Positions 22,645-35,205 are shown, counted from the stretch's first letter. The stretch: DNA of 64,000 bases from Eutreptiella sp. 'Long Island Sound 2002' (GCA_964036045.1 OZ038383.1:39496294-39560293), one strand, 5' to 3'. Program-made: numbers and translations. The notes: a model not told the origin generated them from the sequence alone.

Positions 22645-25600
22645 ACAGCCCCGCGCCGCTGCGCCCCTGCACAGCCCCACACTGCTGCGCCCCTGCGTGG
22701 CCCCGCGCCGCTGCGCCCCTGCACAGCCCCATACTGCCGCGCCCATGCGCAGCCCCATGCTGAGCCCCTTCGCATCCCCACGCTGCTGCACCCCTGCGCA
22801 GCCCCACGCTGTAGCGCCCCCGCGCGGCCCCGCCCCGCTGCGACCCTGCACAGCCCTCGCTGCTGCGCCCATGCGCGGCCCCACGCCACTGCGCCCCCGC
22901 GCAGCCCACACTGCCGCGCCCGTGCGCAACCCCACGCTGTACCCTTAGGCAGCCACATACAACGCCTTTGCGCAGCCCCACGCTGCTGCGCCCCTGTGCA
23001 GCCCCACACTGCGCCCAAGCACAGCCCCACGTTGCTGCGCCCCTGCGCAGCTCCGCGCCGCGCCCATACGCGGCCCCATGATGCGCCCCTGCGCAACCTC
23101 CCACCACTACGCCGCCGCTCGCTGCGCCCCTGCGCAGCCCCACGCTGCTGCGCTCCTGCGCACCCCCACGCTGCGCCCCTCCACGGCCCCACGCTGCCCC
23201 CCGGGGCTCACCCGCGCTGCGCCCCTGCGCAGCCCCACGCTGCTGCGCCCCTGCGCAGCCCCACGTTGTGCCCCTGCGCAGCCCCGCACTGCGCCTCTGT
23301 ACAGCCACACGCTGCGCCCCAGCGCACCCCCATGCCGCTGCGCCCCTACACAGCCCCCCCACCACTGCGCCGCCCCACACAGCTGCTCTGCGCAGCCCCA
23401 CGCGGCTGCACCCCTGCGCAGCTTCGCGCCGCGCCCATACGCGGCCCCCTGATGCGCCCCTACGCAGCCTCCCACCACTGCGCCGCCGCTCGCTGTGCCC
23501 CCGCGCAGCCCCACGCTGCTGCGCCCCTGCGCAGCCCCACACTTCTCCCCTCCACGGCCCCACACTGCCCCCCGGGGCTGCTCCGCGCTGCGCCCCTACG
23601 CGGCCCCACGCTGCTGCGCCCCTGCACAGCCCCGCACAGCCCCGCACTGCGCCCCTGTACAGCCACACGCTGCGCCCTAGCGCACCCCCATGCCGCTGCA
23701 CCCCTACACAGTCCCCCCACCACTGCGCCGCCGCTCGCTGCGCCCTTGCGCGGCCCCACGCTACGCCCCTGCACAGCCCCGCACTGCGCCCCTGTACAGC
23801 CACACGTTGCGCCCCTGCGCAGCCCCACGCTGCGCCCCTACACAGCCCCCCCACCACTGCGCCGCCCCACACAGCTGCTCTGCGCAGCCCCTAGCTGTTG
23901 CACCCCTGCGCAGCCCCACGCTGCTGCACCCCTGCGCAGCCCCACGCTGCGCCCCCGCGCAGCCCCACGCTGCGGCGCCCCTGCGCAGCCCCACGCTGCG
24001 CCCCTGCACAGCCCCGCACTGCGCCCCTGTACAGCCACACGCTGCGCCCCAGCGCACCCCCAGGCCGCTGCGCCCCTACACAGCCCCCCCACCACTGCGC
24101 AGCCCCACGCTGCGCCCCTACACAGCCCCCCCACCCCTGCGCCGCCCCACACAGCTGCTCTGCGCAGCCCCACGCTGCTGCGCCCCTGCGCAGCCTGACA
24201 ACGCTGCACCCCTGCGCAGCCCCACGCTGCTGCAACCCTGCGCAGCCCCACGCTGCTGCGCCCCTGCGCAGCCCCACGCTGCGCCCCTACACAGCCCCCC
24301 CACCACTGCGCCGCCCCACACAGCTGCTCTGCGCAGCCCCACGCTGCTGCACCCCTGCGCAGCCCCACGCTGCTGCACCCCTGCGCAGCCCCACGCTGCG
24401 CCCCTACACCCCCCCCCCACCAATGCGCCGCCCCACGCAGCTGCTCTGCGCAGCCCCGCGCCGCTGCACCCGTGCGCGGCCCCACGCTGCTGCGCCCCAG
24501 CGCAGCCCCACACTGCTGCACCCCTGCGCAGCCCCACGCTGCGGCGCCCTTGTACAGCCACACGCTGCGCCCCAGCGCAACCCCATGCCGCTGCGCCCCT
24601 ACACAGCCCCCCACCACTGCGCCGCCCGACAGAGCTGCTCTGCGCAGCCCCACGCTGCTGCACCCCTCCACGACCCCATGCCGCGCCCATGCGCGGCCCC
24701 GCGCTGCGCCCCTGCGCAGCCCCACGCTGCTGTGCCCCTGCGCAGCCCCGCACTGTGCCCCTGCGCAGCCCCACACTGCTGCGCCCCTGCGCCGCCCCAC
24801 GCTGCTGCACCCCTGCGCAGCCCCACGCTGCGCCCCTACACCCCCCCCCCCACCAATGCGCCGCCCCACGCAGCTGCTCTGCGCAGCCCCGCGCCGCTGC
24901 ACCCCTGCGCGGCCCCACGCTGCTGCGCCCCGGCGCAGCCCCACACTGCTGCACCCCTGCGCAGCCCCACGCTGCGGCGCCCCTGTACAGCCACACGCTG
25001 CGCCCCAGCGCAACCCCATGCCGCTGCGCCCCTACACAGCCCTCCACCACTGCGCCGCCCGACAGAGCTGCTCTGCGCAGCCCCACGCTGCTGCACCCCT
25101 CCACGACCCCATGCCGCGCCCATGTGCGGCCCCGCGCTGCGCCCCTGCGCAGCCCCACGCTGCTGCGCCCCTACGCAGCCCCGCGCTGTGCCCCTGCGCA
25201 GCCCCACACTGCTGCGCCCCTGCGCCGCCCCACGCTGCCGCGCCCTTGCGCGGCACCACACTGCGCCCCTGCGCAGCCCCACGCTTGGCCCCTGCGCAGC
25301 CCCACGCTGCTGCGCCCCTTCGCGGCCCCATACTGCGCCCTGGCGCAGCCCCACGCTCCTGCGCCCCTGCGCAACCCCACGCTGCGCCCCTACGCAGCCC
25401 CACGCTGCGCCCTTGCGCGGCCCCGCGCCGCGCCCCTTCACGGGCCCATGCCACGCCCATACGCGGCCCCACGCTGCACTCTTGCGCGGCCCCACGCTCC
25501 GCCCGGCCGAGCCCCACGCTGCGCCCCTGCGCAGCCCCACACTGCTGCGCCCCTGCGCCGCCCCACACTGCTGCGCCCTTGCGCCGCACCACGCTGCGCC

Positions 25601-26807
25601 CCTGCGCAGCCCCACGCTGCGCCCCTACGCGGCTCCACGCTACGCCCATGCGCTGCCCCACGCTGCTGCACCCATCCACGGCCCCATGCCGCGCCCATAC
25701 GCGGCCCCGCGTTGCGCCCGTGCGCAGCTCCACGCTGCTGCGCCCCTCCACGGCCCCATGCTGCGCCCGTACGCGGCCCCGCGCTGCGCCCCTGCGCCGC
25801 CCCACACTGCTGCGCCCCTCCGCCGCACCACGCTGCGCCCGTGCGCAGCCCCACGCTGCGCCCCCACGCGGCTCCACGCTGCGCCCCTGCGCAGCCCCAC
25901 GCTGCGCTTCTACGCGGCTCCACGCTGCGCCCTTGCGCTGCCCCACGCTGCTGCACCCCTCCACGGCCCCATGCCGCGCCCATACGCGGTTCCGCGCTGC
26001 GCCCTTGCGCAGCCCCACGCTGCTGCGCCCCTGCGCAGTCCCGCGCTACGCCCCTGCGCAGCCCCACACTGCTACGCCCTTGCGCCGCCCCACACTGCTG
26101 CGCCCCTGCGCCGCACCACGCTGCGCCCCTGCGCAGCCCCGCGCTGCGCCCCTACTCAGCCCCACGGTGCGCCCTTGCGCAGCCCCATGCTGCTTGTCCC
26201 CTTCACGGCCCCGTGCCGCGCCCCGGCGCGGCCCCACGCTGCTGTGCCCCTGCGCAGCCCCACGCTGCGCCCCTGCGCAGCCCCACGCTACTGCGCCCGT
26301 GCACGGCCCCTTGCCGCGCCCCCGCGCAGCCCCTTGCTGCGCCCCTACGCAGCCCAACGCTGCTGCGCCCCTACGCAGCCCAACGCTGCGCCCAATCTGC
26401 GGCCCCACGCTACGCCCCGGCGCAGCCCCGCGCTGCTAGGCCCCTGCGCAGCCCCACGCTGCTACGCCCCTGCGCGGCCCCGCGCCGCGCCCCTTCACGG
26501 CCCCATGCCACGCCCATACGCGGCCCCGCGCTGCGCCCCTGTGCAGCCCCACGCTGCGCCCCTACGCAGCCCCACGCTGCGCCCCTGCGCAGCTCCACGC
26601 TTCTGCACCCCTCCACGACCCCATGCCGCGCCCATGCGCGGCCCCGCGCTGCGCCCCTGCGCAACCCCACGCTGCTGCGCCCCTGCGCAGCCCCACACTG
26701 CTGCGCCCCTGCGCCGCGACGCGCTGCGCCCCTACGTAGCCCCACGCTTTCCCCTACTCAGCCCCACGCTGCGCCCCTGCGCAGCCCCACGCTGCTGCGC
26801 CCCTTCA
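22645..26807 (+). repeat. 23/26 bp GC-rich minisatellite of R2, left part
   Basis: This has the same unit and frame behaviour as R1. The last unit is cut inside GCCCCTTCACGGCCCC by the TIR element; CTTCA at 26803-26807 is the left target duplication. Confidence 0.93.
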
Positions 26808-27016
26808 CTTAGGCGTCACAAGTTGCCCGCCCTCTAGGACCCCATATACGCACGATGTGAGAATATTCTACATTTCTAGTTTGAGTATGCTATTTGACAT
26901 ATGTGAGCAATGTTGGTACCAGCGTTGTGTGACATCCATTGAAATAGGTGGTGATGTGTTAGCCTTAGGTATCCGCTTCATCTAGTGTATCATGTTTGAG
27001 GTTTTTTTGAAGCTGG

Positions 27017-30000
27017 CCGAAATTGAGGCCAGCTTTTGGGCTCCATTGGAAACATCCATGTGTACATACACCTTTTAACGCTTCTGGCCGAAATTTCGGC
27101 CAGCTTTTTGGTTTAATGTTGAATGACTATACTCATTTTCATTTTTTTAAGGGCTGGCCGAAATTTCTCCCAGCTCTCTGGTCTAATCACCATTCATACA
27201 CTCATATTCGGCTTTTTTTTGCCGGTGTGGCCGAAATTTCGGCCAGTATTTCCTCTTTCCGCGCATATCAGCAATTGTTTTCCCATCCAACACATTCTTC
27301 TTGGTTCCAGGGGTTCCACAAAACCGACCTATACACCACAAGTGAAAGAACAGCAAAGATACGGTTCATTGAACAGCAAACAAAACTCCCCGCAAAGGAT
27401 ATACGTGTATTTCCTATTTTTATGAACCTGGCCGAAATTTCGGCCAGCTTTTCCAAGAACATCAAAACACATGGTCTTATTCACCAAACAGGCCCAAGCT
27501 GGCCGAAATTTCAGCCAAGTCCTTCAAAACTTGAAATAACGTCACAGAAATGGATACCTTTGAGGTTTTTTGGAAGTTGGCCGAAATTGAGGCCAGCTTT
27601 TCCATTGGTTCCATTGGAAACATGCATGTGTATATCCACCTTTTAATGTTTCTGGCCGAAATTTCGGCCAGCTTTTTGGTTTAACGTTGAATGACTATAC
27701 TCATTTTCATTGTTTCCAGGGCTGGCCGAAATTTCTCCCAGCTCTCTGGTCTAATCAACTTTCATACGCTCATATTCGGCTTTTTTGCCAGTGTGTGCCA
27801 AAAAAAATCAAAACACATGGTAGTATTCACCGGACAGGCCCAAGCTGGCCGAAATTTCGGCCAGGTCCTTCAAAACTTGAAATAACGTCACGGAAATGGA
27901 TACCTTTGAGCTTTTTTGGAGTTGGCCGAAATTGAGGCCAGCTTTTCCATTGGTTCCATTGGAAACATGCATGTGTATATACACCTTTTAACGCTTCTGG
28001 CCGAAATTTCGGCCAGCTTTTTGGTTTAATGTTGAATGACTATACTCATTTTCATTTTCTTAAGGGCTGGTCGAAATTTCTCCCAGCTCTCTGGTCTAAT
28101 CACCTTTCATACACTCGTATCCCGCTTTTCTGCCGGTGTGGCCGAAATTTCGGCCAGTTTGTCCCATTTCTGCGCATATTAGCAATTGTTTTCCCATCCA
28201 AAACATCTGGCCGAAATTTCTGCAAAGTTGCAATTCTTGTTGTGCATAAATATTACACCGTACACTCCTATAAAGCTGCTTTCTTCTCACAGCGTTAATG
28301 TCCTCTGGTATTACTATAACTGTCATGCTCGTATGGGGTGTGCCACACATTGCCACTGTTTTGTGTGTACATTCTCTGTTTTGCATTTTGCTGGCCGAAA
28401 TTTCGGCCAAAGTTGCCTTATGTGAACCCCTGATTCCAAATGACACACATTTCTGGCCGAAATTTCGGCCAGCTTCTCGGCAACCCGGTTTTGAACAGTG
28501 GTTTCACATCCAGTGCAGGGCTGGCCGAAATTTCGGCTATGGTATTCCATCATTCGTGTCAAGACGTCGATTTTGGGCCATTTTGGGTTGAATGGCGCTT
28601 GTTATTGCCACTTTTGTGATTTCTCTTTCCATGAAATCCCCTGCTGTAGCATCCTTTTTCATGACCGAGCTTGCAATGGATTCACAGGAGGTGCTTATTT
28701 CCCCTCTAGTTGAAGCTGCGTCCGGAAACGGGCAATCCCAACCTGCCCATCAACCGGACGGGGATAAGGCAAGGACAGAGGGACTTCAAGGGAAGCCTAA
28801 GGCACCACCAATGAAAAATTCATCAACCACCATCACATTATCCGACTGGGTCACGTCAACAACCAAAATAAAAGTTTTCTTTGACCAAATTGTAATAGAC
28901 CACGACCGAAGCATTGGCCACGTCCGTAAATTATCCGAGGATCGTGTGCAGCGGCGCTATGACGATCTCAAGGCCGCACCGCCTGTGGATTACATCCAAG
29001 ATCTTCTTTTTTATAAAGTCATTCGTCTGTCTCCTGCTGCCTACTACCATTCCCAACGGGTTATATTGTTTGCCGGTACGAAGGTTGGCCGAAATTTTGG
29101 CCAGCATCTGCGTCCCTAAGTGTTTTTGGTGTACTGCTATTGTTTTTTCCCATAGCCTGTGTGGATTTGTCAGTTGGCAAGTATTTGCTTGTCATTGAGT
29201 GTGGTACATTGTACACCATCTTCAAATGTCAGTGCACCTGTGCTCTTTGCGCATGTCTACCGTCATAGGTATCCATTTCGGTGACGTTATTTGAAGTTTT
29301 GAAGGACCTGGCCGAAATTTCGGCCAGCTTGGGCCTGTCTGGGGAATAAGACCATGTGTTTTGATGTTCTTCGAAAAGCTGGCCGAAATTTCGGCCAGGT
29401 TCATAAAAATAGGAAATACACGTATATCCTTTGGGGGTAGTTTTGTTTGCTGTTCAACGAACCGTATCTTTGCTGCTCTTTTACTTGTGGTGCATACGTG
29501 GGTTTTGTGGAAACCCTGGAACCAAGAAAAATGTGTTGGATGGGAAAACAATTGCTGATATGGGCAGAAACAGGAAATGCTGGCCGAAATTTCGGCCACA
29601 CCGGCAAAAAAAGCTGAATATGAGTGTATGAATGGTGATTAGACCAGAGAGCTGGGAGAAATTTCGGCCAGCCCTTAAAAAAATGAAAATGAGTATAGTC
29701 ATTCAACATTAAACCAAAAAGCTGGCCGAAATTTCGGCCAGAAACGTTAAAAGGTGTATATAAACGTGGATGTTTCCAATGGAACCAATGGAAAAGCTGG
29801 CCTCTATTTCGGCCAGCTTGCAAGAAACCTCAAAGGTATCCATTTCTGTGACATTATTTCAAATTTTGAAGGACCTGGCCAAAATTGCGGCCAGCTTGGG
29901 CCTGTCTGGTGAATAACACCATGTGTTTTGATGTTTTTGGACCCGACTGGCGAAAAAGCCGAAGATGAGCGTATGAAAGTTGATTAGACCAAAGAGCTGG

Positions 30001-30312
30001 GAGAAATTTCGGCCAGCCCTTAAGAAAATGAAAATGAGTATAGTCATTCAACATTAAACCAAAAAGCTGGCCGAAATTTCGGCCAGAAGCGTTAAAAGGT
30101 GTATATACACATGCATGTTTCCAATGGAACCACTGGAAAAGCTGGCCTCAATTTCGGCCAGCTTCCAAAAAACCTCAAAGGTATCCATTTCCGTGACGTT
30201 ATTTCAAGTTTTGAAGGACCTGGCCGAAATTTCGGCCAGCTTGGGCCTGTCTGGTGAATACTACCATGTGTTTTGATTGTTTTGGCACAAACTGGCCGAA
30301 ATTTCGGCCAGG
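27017..30312. repeat. ~31 dispersed copies of an 18-20 bp palindrome
   Basis: CTGGCCGAAATTTCGGCCAG is a perfect palindrome. About half the copies keep the 18 bp TGGCCGAAATTTCGGCCA core, for example near 27086, 27229, 27430, 27652, 27845, 27998, 28138, 28389, 28453, 29309, 29380, 29722, 30067, 30220 and 30292. The rest have one half altered in a recurring way (GAGGCCAG or TCTCCCAG). Neighbouring copies are very often 64-80 bp apart, most often 69-74. Such spaced sites could be protein-binding sites or hairpins. Confidence 0.93.
28592..29119 (+). CDS. Hypothetical 175-residue ORF in the centre of the TIR element
   Basis: ATG at 28592, TAA at 29117-29119. Residues 1-25 are hydrophobic and could be a signal or membrane segment. 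Residues 45-80 are Pro/Lys/Ser-rich. Residues 80-155 look folded and helical, with SDWVTSTTKIKVFFDQIVID, KLSEDRVQRRYDDLK and YIQDLLFYKVIRLSPAAYY. The last dozen residues are encoded by a palindrome copy, so the natural C-terminus may be different. I recognise no transposase DDE motif and no known family. It is the only reasonable coding candidate in this element. Confidence 0.35.
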   Translation: MALVIATFVISLSMKSPAVASFFMTELAMDSQEVLISPLVEAASGNGQSQPAHQPDGDKARTEGLQGKPKAPPMKNSSTTITLSDWVTSTTKIKVFFDQIVIDHDRSIGHVRKLSEDRVQRRYDDLKAAPPVDYIQDLLFYKVIRLSPAAYYHSQRVILFAGTKVGRNFGQHLRP

Positions 30313-30735
30313 TTCATAAAAAAAGGAAATACACGTATATGCTTTGGGGGTAGTTTTGTTTGTTTTTCAATGACCCATATTTTTGCTGTTCTTTTACTTG
30401 TGCTGTATACGTGGGTTTTGTGGTAACCCCCAACCAAGGAGTAAAAGTAATGACAGATAGACCCCCCCCCCTACTAAAGGAATGCAATGGTCTAAATGTA
30501 AAATACCACCATATTTTTGTGATTTGGTATCTTTATTTCGAAAATTTGTGTGTAGCTAGAAATAGAAATAACGGCATATATTTCACATACATACCTTCAT
30601 TTTGCCTATTGCCACCGGGGGGGGATAGATACCCCCAAAATAACACCCCTTTTCACATACCTTTCTCCTCACTACAACATGGACTTCCGTGGGCCATAGC
30701 GCCAGGTGGGGGGCGGGCAACTTGTGACGCCTAAG

Positions 30736-31627
30736 CTTCACGGCCCCATGCCGCGCCCCGGCGCAGCCCCACGCTGCTGCGCCCCTGCGCAGCCCCACAC
30801 TACTGCGCCCTTGCGGCGCCCCACACTGCTGCGCCCCTGCGCGGCCCCACGCTGCGCCCCTGCGCAGCCCCAGGCTGCTGCGCCCCTGCACAGCCCCACG
30901 CCCCTGCGCAGCCCCACGCTGCGCCCCTACTCAGCCCCACGTTGCGCCCCTGCGCAGCCCCACGCTGCTGCGCCCCTTCACGGCCCCATGCCGCGCCCCG
31001 GCGCAGCCCCAAGCTGCTGCGCCACCGCGCAGCCCCACGCTGCCGCGCCCCTGCGCCGCCCCGCGCCGCGCCCCCGCGTAGCCCCACGCTGCGCCCCTGC
31101 GCAGCCCAACGTTGCTGCGCCCCTGCGCAGGGCCACGCCGCGCCCCTGCGGGGCCCCATGCCGCGCCCATGCCCGGCCCCACGCTGCACTCTTGCGCGGC
31201 CCCACGCTACGCCCTTGCCCAGCCCCGCGCGCTGCGCTCCTGCCCAGCCCCACGCTGCGCCCCTGCGCAGCCCCACACTACTGCGCTCCTGCGCAGCCCC
31301 ACGTTACGCCCCTGCTCGGCCCCGCGCTGCGCCCGTGCGCAGCCCCACGCTGCGCCCCCGCTCAGCCCCACGCTGCTGCGCCCCCGCACGGCCCCATGCC
31401 GCGCCCATGCGCGGCCCCGCGCCGCGCCCCTGCGCGGCCCCACGCTGCGCCCCTGCGCAGCCCCGCGCCGCGCCCCAACGCGGCCCCATGCCGCGCCCAT
31501 ACGCGGCCGCACGCCGCGCTCCTCCGCGGCCCCACGCTGCACCCCTGCGCGGCCCCACGCTGCACCCCTGCGCGGCCCCACACTGCTGCGCCCCCGCACC
31601 GCACCACGCTGCGCCCCTGCGCAGCCC
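30736..31627 (+). repeat. 23/26 bp minisatellite of R2, right of the TIR insertion
   Basis: This continues the array broken at 26807, starting with the right target duplication CTTCA (30736-30740) and GGCCCCATGCCGCG. Confidence 0.9.
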
Positions 31628-32197
31628 GGGCAGGGAGCAACCCCCCCCCCCCTCAAGGAACGGCCGCCCTCGGGAGCCCTCGCCTAGCCCCCGGGGGCCT
31701 CTCGGGGTTCGCCCCCGAGCCCGCCCGGCCCTTCCACGCCCCCCCTCACCAGCCACAGCCCACAGGCCCGCCCGGTCTCCCCCCCGCGCCGGCCCACAAC
31801 CACCAGAGACCCGGGCCCCGGAGCCCCGGTACCGAGCCCCGCCCGCCCCCCCGGTATCCCTCCGGCGGGGCCCGTCCCGGTCTGGTTCGGCCGCGAGGGG
31901 ACGGTGTGGCGCTCCCCCCCGCCTCCACCAGGATTCGCCCCCGTGGATGATTCTCGGCGGGATTCGTCCCCGCGGAGCGGGGTGCGGGCCCCACTGCTGA
32001 CCGCGGCCCCCCCGACACACTTCGAGCGCCCCGGGCTCCCCGGCCGACTTTGGCCAGCCCCGGCCGCTCCTCCGCCCGGTCGGCCGCATGGTGACGCTCT
32101 GCGGCTGTGCTCACCGCACCCCCGTCCCCCTCGCGCGCGCACCCACCCACCAGCCCACAGCCCCCCCCCCCCCCCCAACGTGCACGCCGTGCCCCCA
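31628..32197 (+). other. Displaced copy of the R 5' block inside the R2 minisatellite
   Basis: From GGGCAGGGAGCAACCCCC to the long C-run and AACGTGCACGCCGTGCC, this matches R1 about 13804-14385. It is bounded on both sides by minisatellite. Both junctions fall in short shared words (GCCC/GGGC and CCACCGCCCC). This suggests template switching or unequal exchange rather than a separate insertion, because no target duplication is visible. Confidence 0.75.
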
Positions 32198-32458
32198 CCG
32201 CCCCTACGCAGCCCCACGCTGCGCCCCTGCGTAGCCCCGCGCCGCGCCCCTGCGCGGCCCCACACTGCAGCGCCCCTGCGCCGCCCCGCACGGCTGCGCC
32301 CCTGCACCGCACCACGCTCCGCCCCTGCGCAGCCCCTACGCAGCCCCACGCTGCGCCCCTGCGCGGCCCCACGCTGCTACGCCCCTGCGCGGCCCCACGT
32401 AGATACGCCCCTGCGCGGCCCCATACCGCGCCCCTGCGCGGCCCCACGCTGCGCCCTT
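32198..32458 (+). repeat. Short terminal stretch of GC-rich minisatellite in R2
   Basis: About eleven units follow the displaced 5' block and lead into the shared 3' kilobase. Confidence 0.88.
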
Positions 32459-33010
32459 GCCGCTGGACCCGCAGCCCACAGACGGGCCCTTATCGGGCGC
32501 GCCGGCGCCCTTGCACACGCGCCCCCCGCAGCCAGGCCTGCGCGGCGCGCGTGCCCCCGGCGCGACCGCCGACCCCATGGAGTGGGGCTCTCAGGGCCGC
32601 CGCCGACCACCGGCCGGTCCGCCCGCGCCGCCCCGCGGCCGCCACGGGCCCCGCACCCGCATGACGCCGCCTCCGCCTCGGCCGCCCGCCGCTACCCACG
32701 CGCCCGGCCCCGGCCTCGGCCCCAAGGCCACGCTTCCAGCTTGCCGCTGGTCCCGCGGCCCGCAGTGGGGCCCGCATCGGGCGCGCCAATGCCCTTGCAC
32801 ACGCGCCCCCCGCGGCCAGGCCAGCGCGGCGCGCGTGCCCCCGGCGCGCCCGCTGACCCCATGGAGTGGGGCTCTCAGTGCCACCGCCGGCCGCCGGCCG
32901 GTCCGCCCACACCGCCCCGCGACCGCCACGGGCCCCGTACCCGCATGGCGCCGCCTCCGCCTCGGCCGCCCGCCGCTACCCACGCGCCCGGCCCAGGCCT
33001 GGACCCCCCC
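32459..33010 (+). repeat. ~285 bp direct duplication in the R2 3' region
   Basis: This is the counterpart of 19149-19720, with the same CCATGGAGTGGGGCTCTCA landmark in both copies (near 32577 and 32861). Confidence 0.85.
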
Positions 33011-33502
33011 GCCGGCCGTGCCGCGCGGCCTCCCACACACGGGACACAGGGACGGGCACCTGGGGATAGACCATACATAGTCCCCGCCCCCTCCACCCCC
33101 TTACTCCACCTCCGCACAGGACGTAGCCCCCTCCCTTGTCGCGGGGGAGTGGCGGCTGGAAGCAAGGGGAACCGGGGCCCCGCAGGTCCCCGGACAGGTG
33201 GTCCCTCCATCCCGCCCCCCATCCCGCCTCCGTTTCGCACAGGTGCGCACGCCCTCCCCCCACGGCGGGGGAGGGAACCAGGGTCGCATGGGTAGGTGGT
33301 CCCTCTCACAGCGACACGCGCCCCCTCCCCCCCCAGAGACAGAAGGCGGAACCCCCCCCCCCCCCCTCGGTCGTTGTCGGCACACGCCCGGCTAGCGTGA
33401 CGCCGGCCGACTGCTCCCTTGCGCCCTGCCCAGGGAGAGCCTGTCGGGCAATTTCTCCCGCCGGCACGTGCCGGGTGCCCTAATAATAACAACAACAAAT
33501 AA

Positions 33503-33556
33503 CATACCATACCATACCATACCATACCATACCATACCATACCATACCATACCATA
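33503..33556 (+). repeat. (ATACC)n array between R2 and R3
   Basis: About ten ATACC units lie between the R2 tail (AACAACAAATAAC) and the R3 start (ATAGCGGAG). Confidence 0.93.
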
Positions 33557-34413
33557 TAGCGGAGTCCCCCCCGGCGAATCCGAGGTTCTTCCTCGAAGGG
33601 GCCCACGAGCCCAGGGGACGCCACCGGGGTTTTCACGGCCAACCCGGACGGAGCTCCCACCGGCGACCCCCCCCCCCGCATGGGTGGGTGCACACGACAA
33701 CCGCCACCCGCCCCCCCCCTCAGCCCCCCCACAAAAGGGACTCCGGCGCGGAGGGTTGGGGATATAGTCCCATGCCGCGCGGCCATGAATCGACATGGCC
33801 CAACACCGGGCGATACACGCCCTCCCCCCCCCTGGCTCAAGAGGGGCCCCCGTCGTCCCCCGGGCAGGGAGCACCCCCCCCCTTCAGGGAACGGCCGCCC
33901 TCAGGAGCCCTCGCCCAGCTCCTGGGGGCCTCTCGGGGTTCGCCCCCGAGCCCGCCCGGCCCTTCTGCGCCCCCCCTCACCAGCCGCAGCCCAGAGGCCC
34001 GCCCGGTCCCCCCCGCGCCGGCCCACAGCCACGAGGGTCCCGGGCCCCGGAGCCCCGAAGCCCAGCCCCGCCCGCCCCCCCGGTGTCCATCCGGCGGGGC
34101 CCGTCCCGGTCCGGGTCGGCCGCAAGGCGACGGCATGGCGCAGCCCCCCGCCTCCACCAGGATTCGCTACCGTGGATGATGCTTGGCGGGATTCATCCCC
34201 GCCGAGCGGGGTGCGGGCCCCTCCGCTGACCGTGGCCCCCAGCGCCGTGGACGCCCCGGGCTCCCCGGCCGACTTTGGCCAGCCCCGGCCGCCCCTCTTC
34301 CCCGGTCAGCCGAATGGTGACGCTCGCGGCTGAGCGCACCGCAACCCCACCCCCTCGCGCGCGCGCCTGCCACCCGGCCCACAGCCCCCCCCCCCCCCCT
34401 CTGCGGACACTTG

Positions 34414-35030
34414 CCCCGCTCGGCAGTGCCCTGTCGCCTCTGAGATGGCGAGTCAACCTTAGGGGTTCCTAAGGGGAATGGGTGTACAAACGCAAGTGCA
34501 GGCTGGTATGGCCTTTTCCCTCCTCGGGTCGCGACCACAGGCGATCCTGCGGCGCTTCCCTAGATCTTCCCCTCCTCACGAGCACGACGGTCGGCGATCC
34601 AACGGTGCCGTCCTCCCTTCCCTGCTTGTCTGTCGGCGATCCGACGAAGCAGTCCCCTCCCTCCTTCCTCCATGCGTGTCCTGCATGCTCCCCCTCTCGC
34701 CGTCTCGCTGCCTGATTCCCCTCTCTCATGGTCCCCCCGCTCGGCACTGCCCTGTCGCCTGTGAGATGACGAGTCAACCTTAGGGGTTCCTGAGGGGAAG
34801 GGGTGTGCAAACGCAAGTGCAGGCTGGTATGGCCTTTTCCCTCCTCGGGTCGCGACCACAGGCGATCCTGCGGCGCTTCCCTGGATCTTCCCCTCCTCAG
34901 GAGCACGATTGTCGGCGATCCGCCGGTGCCGTCCTCCCTTCCCTGCTTGTCTGTCGGCGATCCGACAAAGCAGTCCCCTCCCTCCTTCCTCCATGCCTGT
35001 CCTGCATGCTTCCCCTCTGCGGCTTAGCAT
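34414..35030 (+). repeat. 321 bp two-copy monomer array in the R3 5' UTR
   Basis: Copy 1 starts CCCCGCTCGGCAGTGCCC at 34414 and copy 2 at 34735, with few differences. Each carries CCTTAGG...CCTAAGG, a short inverted repeat. Tandem 5' UTR monomers directly upstream of ORF1 recall the promoter monomers of rodent L1 elements. A promoter role here is inference. Confidence 0.8.
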
Positions 35031-35205
35031 CCGAGAATGTTACGCTGGGCCCTCCGGTCCCAAGCACCTCAATGCTTTCCTTGTCCACGTGCCTTACACC
35101 CCACCTGTGTCTCAGGGCTCTGCCCGCGGCGACACGTGCAAGCCTAGACGAACCGGAAGGCCCATCGTGGGCCCCCGACCCGTCGCACCAGCCTCACACC
35201 CTGCC

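Larger units (their letters stand above)
26808..30735. mobile_element. 3.9 kb foldback-type TIR element packed with palindromes
   Basis: Perfect 25 bp TIRs lie at 26808-26832 and 30711-30735; the left one begins CTTAGGCGTCACAAGTTGCC. The 5 bp CTTCA lies outside both ends (26803-26807 and 30736-30740). Joining the flanks restores the host minisatellite unit GCCCCTTCACGGCCCC, which is intact near 18530 and in similar units. The interior is AT-richer. It has inverted arms (about 26990-28200 versus 29270-30410), each made of tandem units of about 345-560 bp, around a unique centre holding one 175-codon ORF. I see no transposase, so it is non-autonomous or uses an unknown enzyme. Confidence 0.9.
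20546..33502 (+). mobile_element. R2: non-autonomous R element, split by a later TIR insertion
   Basis: The 5' block (20546-22644) is almost identical to R1. It is followed by the same minisatellite, interrupted at 26807/30736 by the 3928 bp TIR element. A displaced piece of 5' block sits at 31628-32197, between two minisatellite stretches. The 3' kilobase (32459-33502) is nearly identical to R1 19149-20193 and ends GTGCCCTAATAATAACAAC. R1 and R2 are very close in sequence, so they are recent copies or are homogenised. Confidence 0.72.

Noticed and set aside
27086-30312. Small ORFs with repeated LAEISAS / GRNFGQ / WPKFRP words as a repeat-protein family
   Set aside because: These words are the three-frame translations of the palindrome and occur on both strands. 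They do not form one protein.
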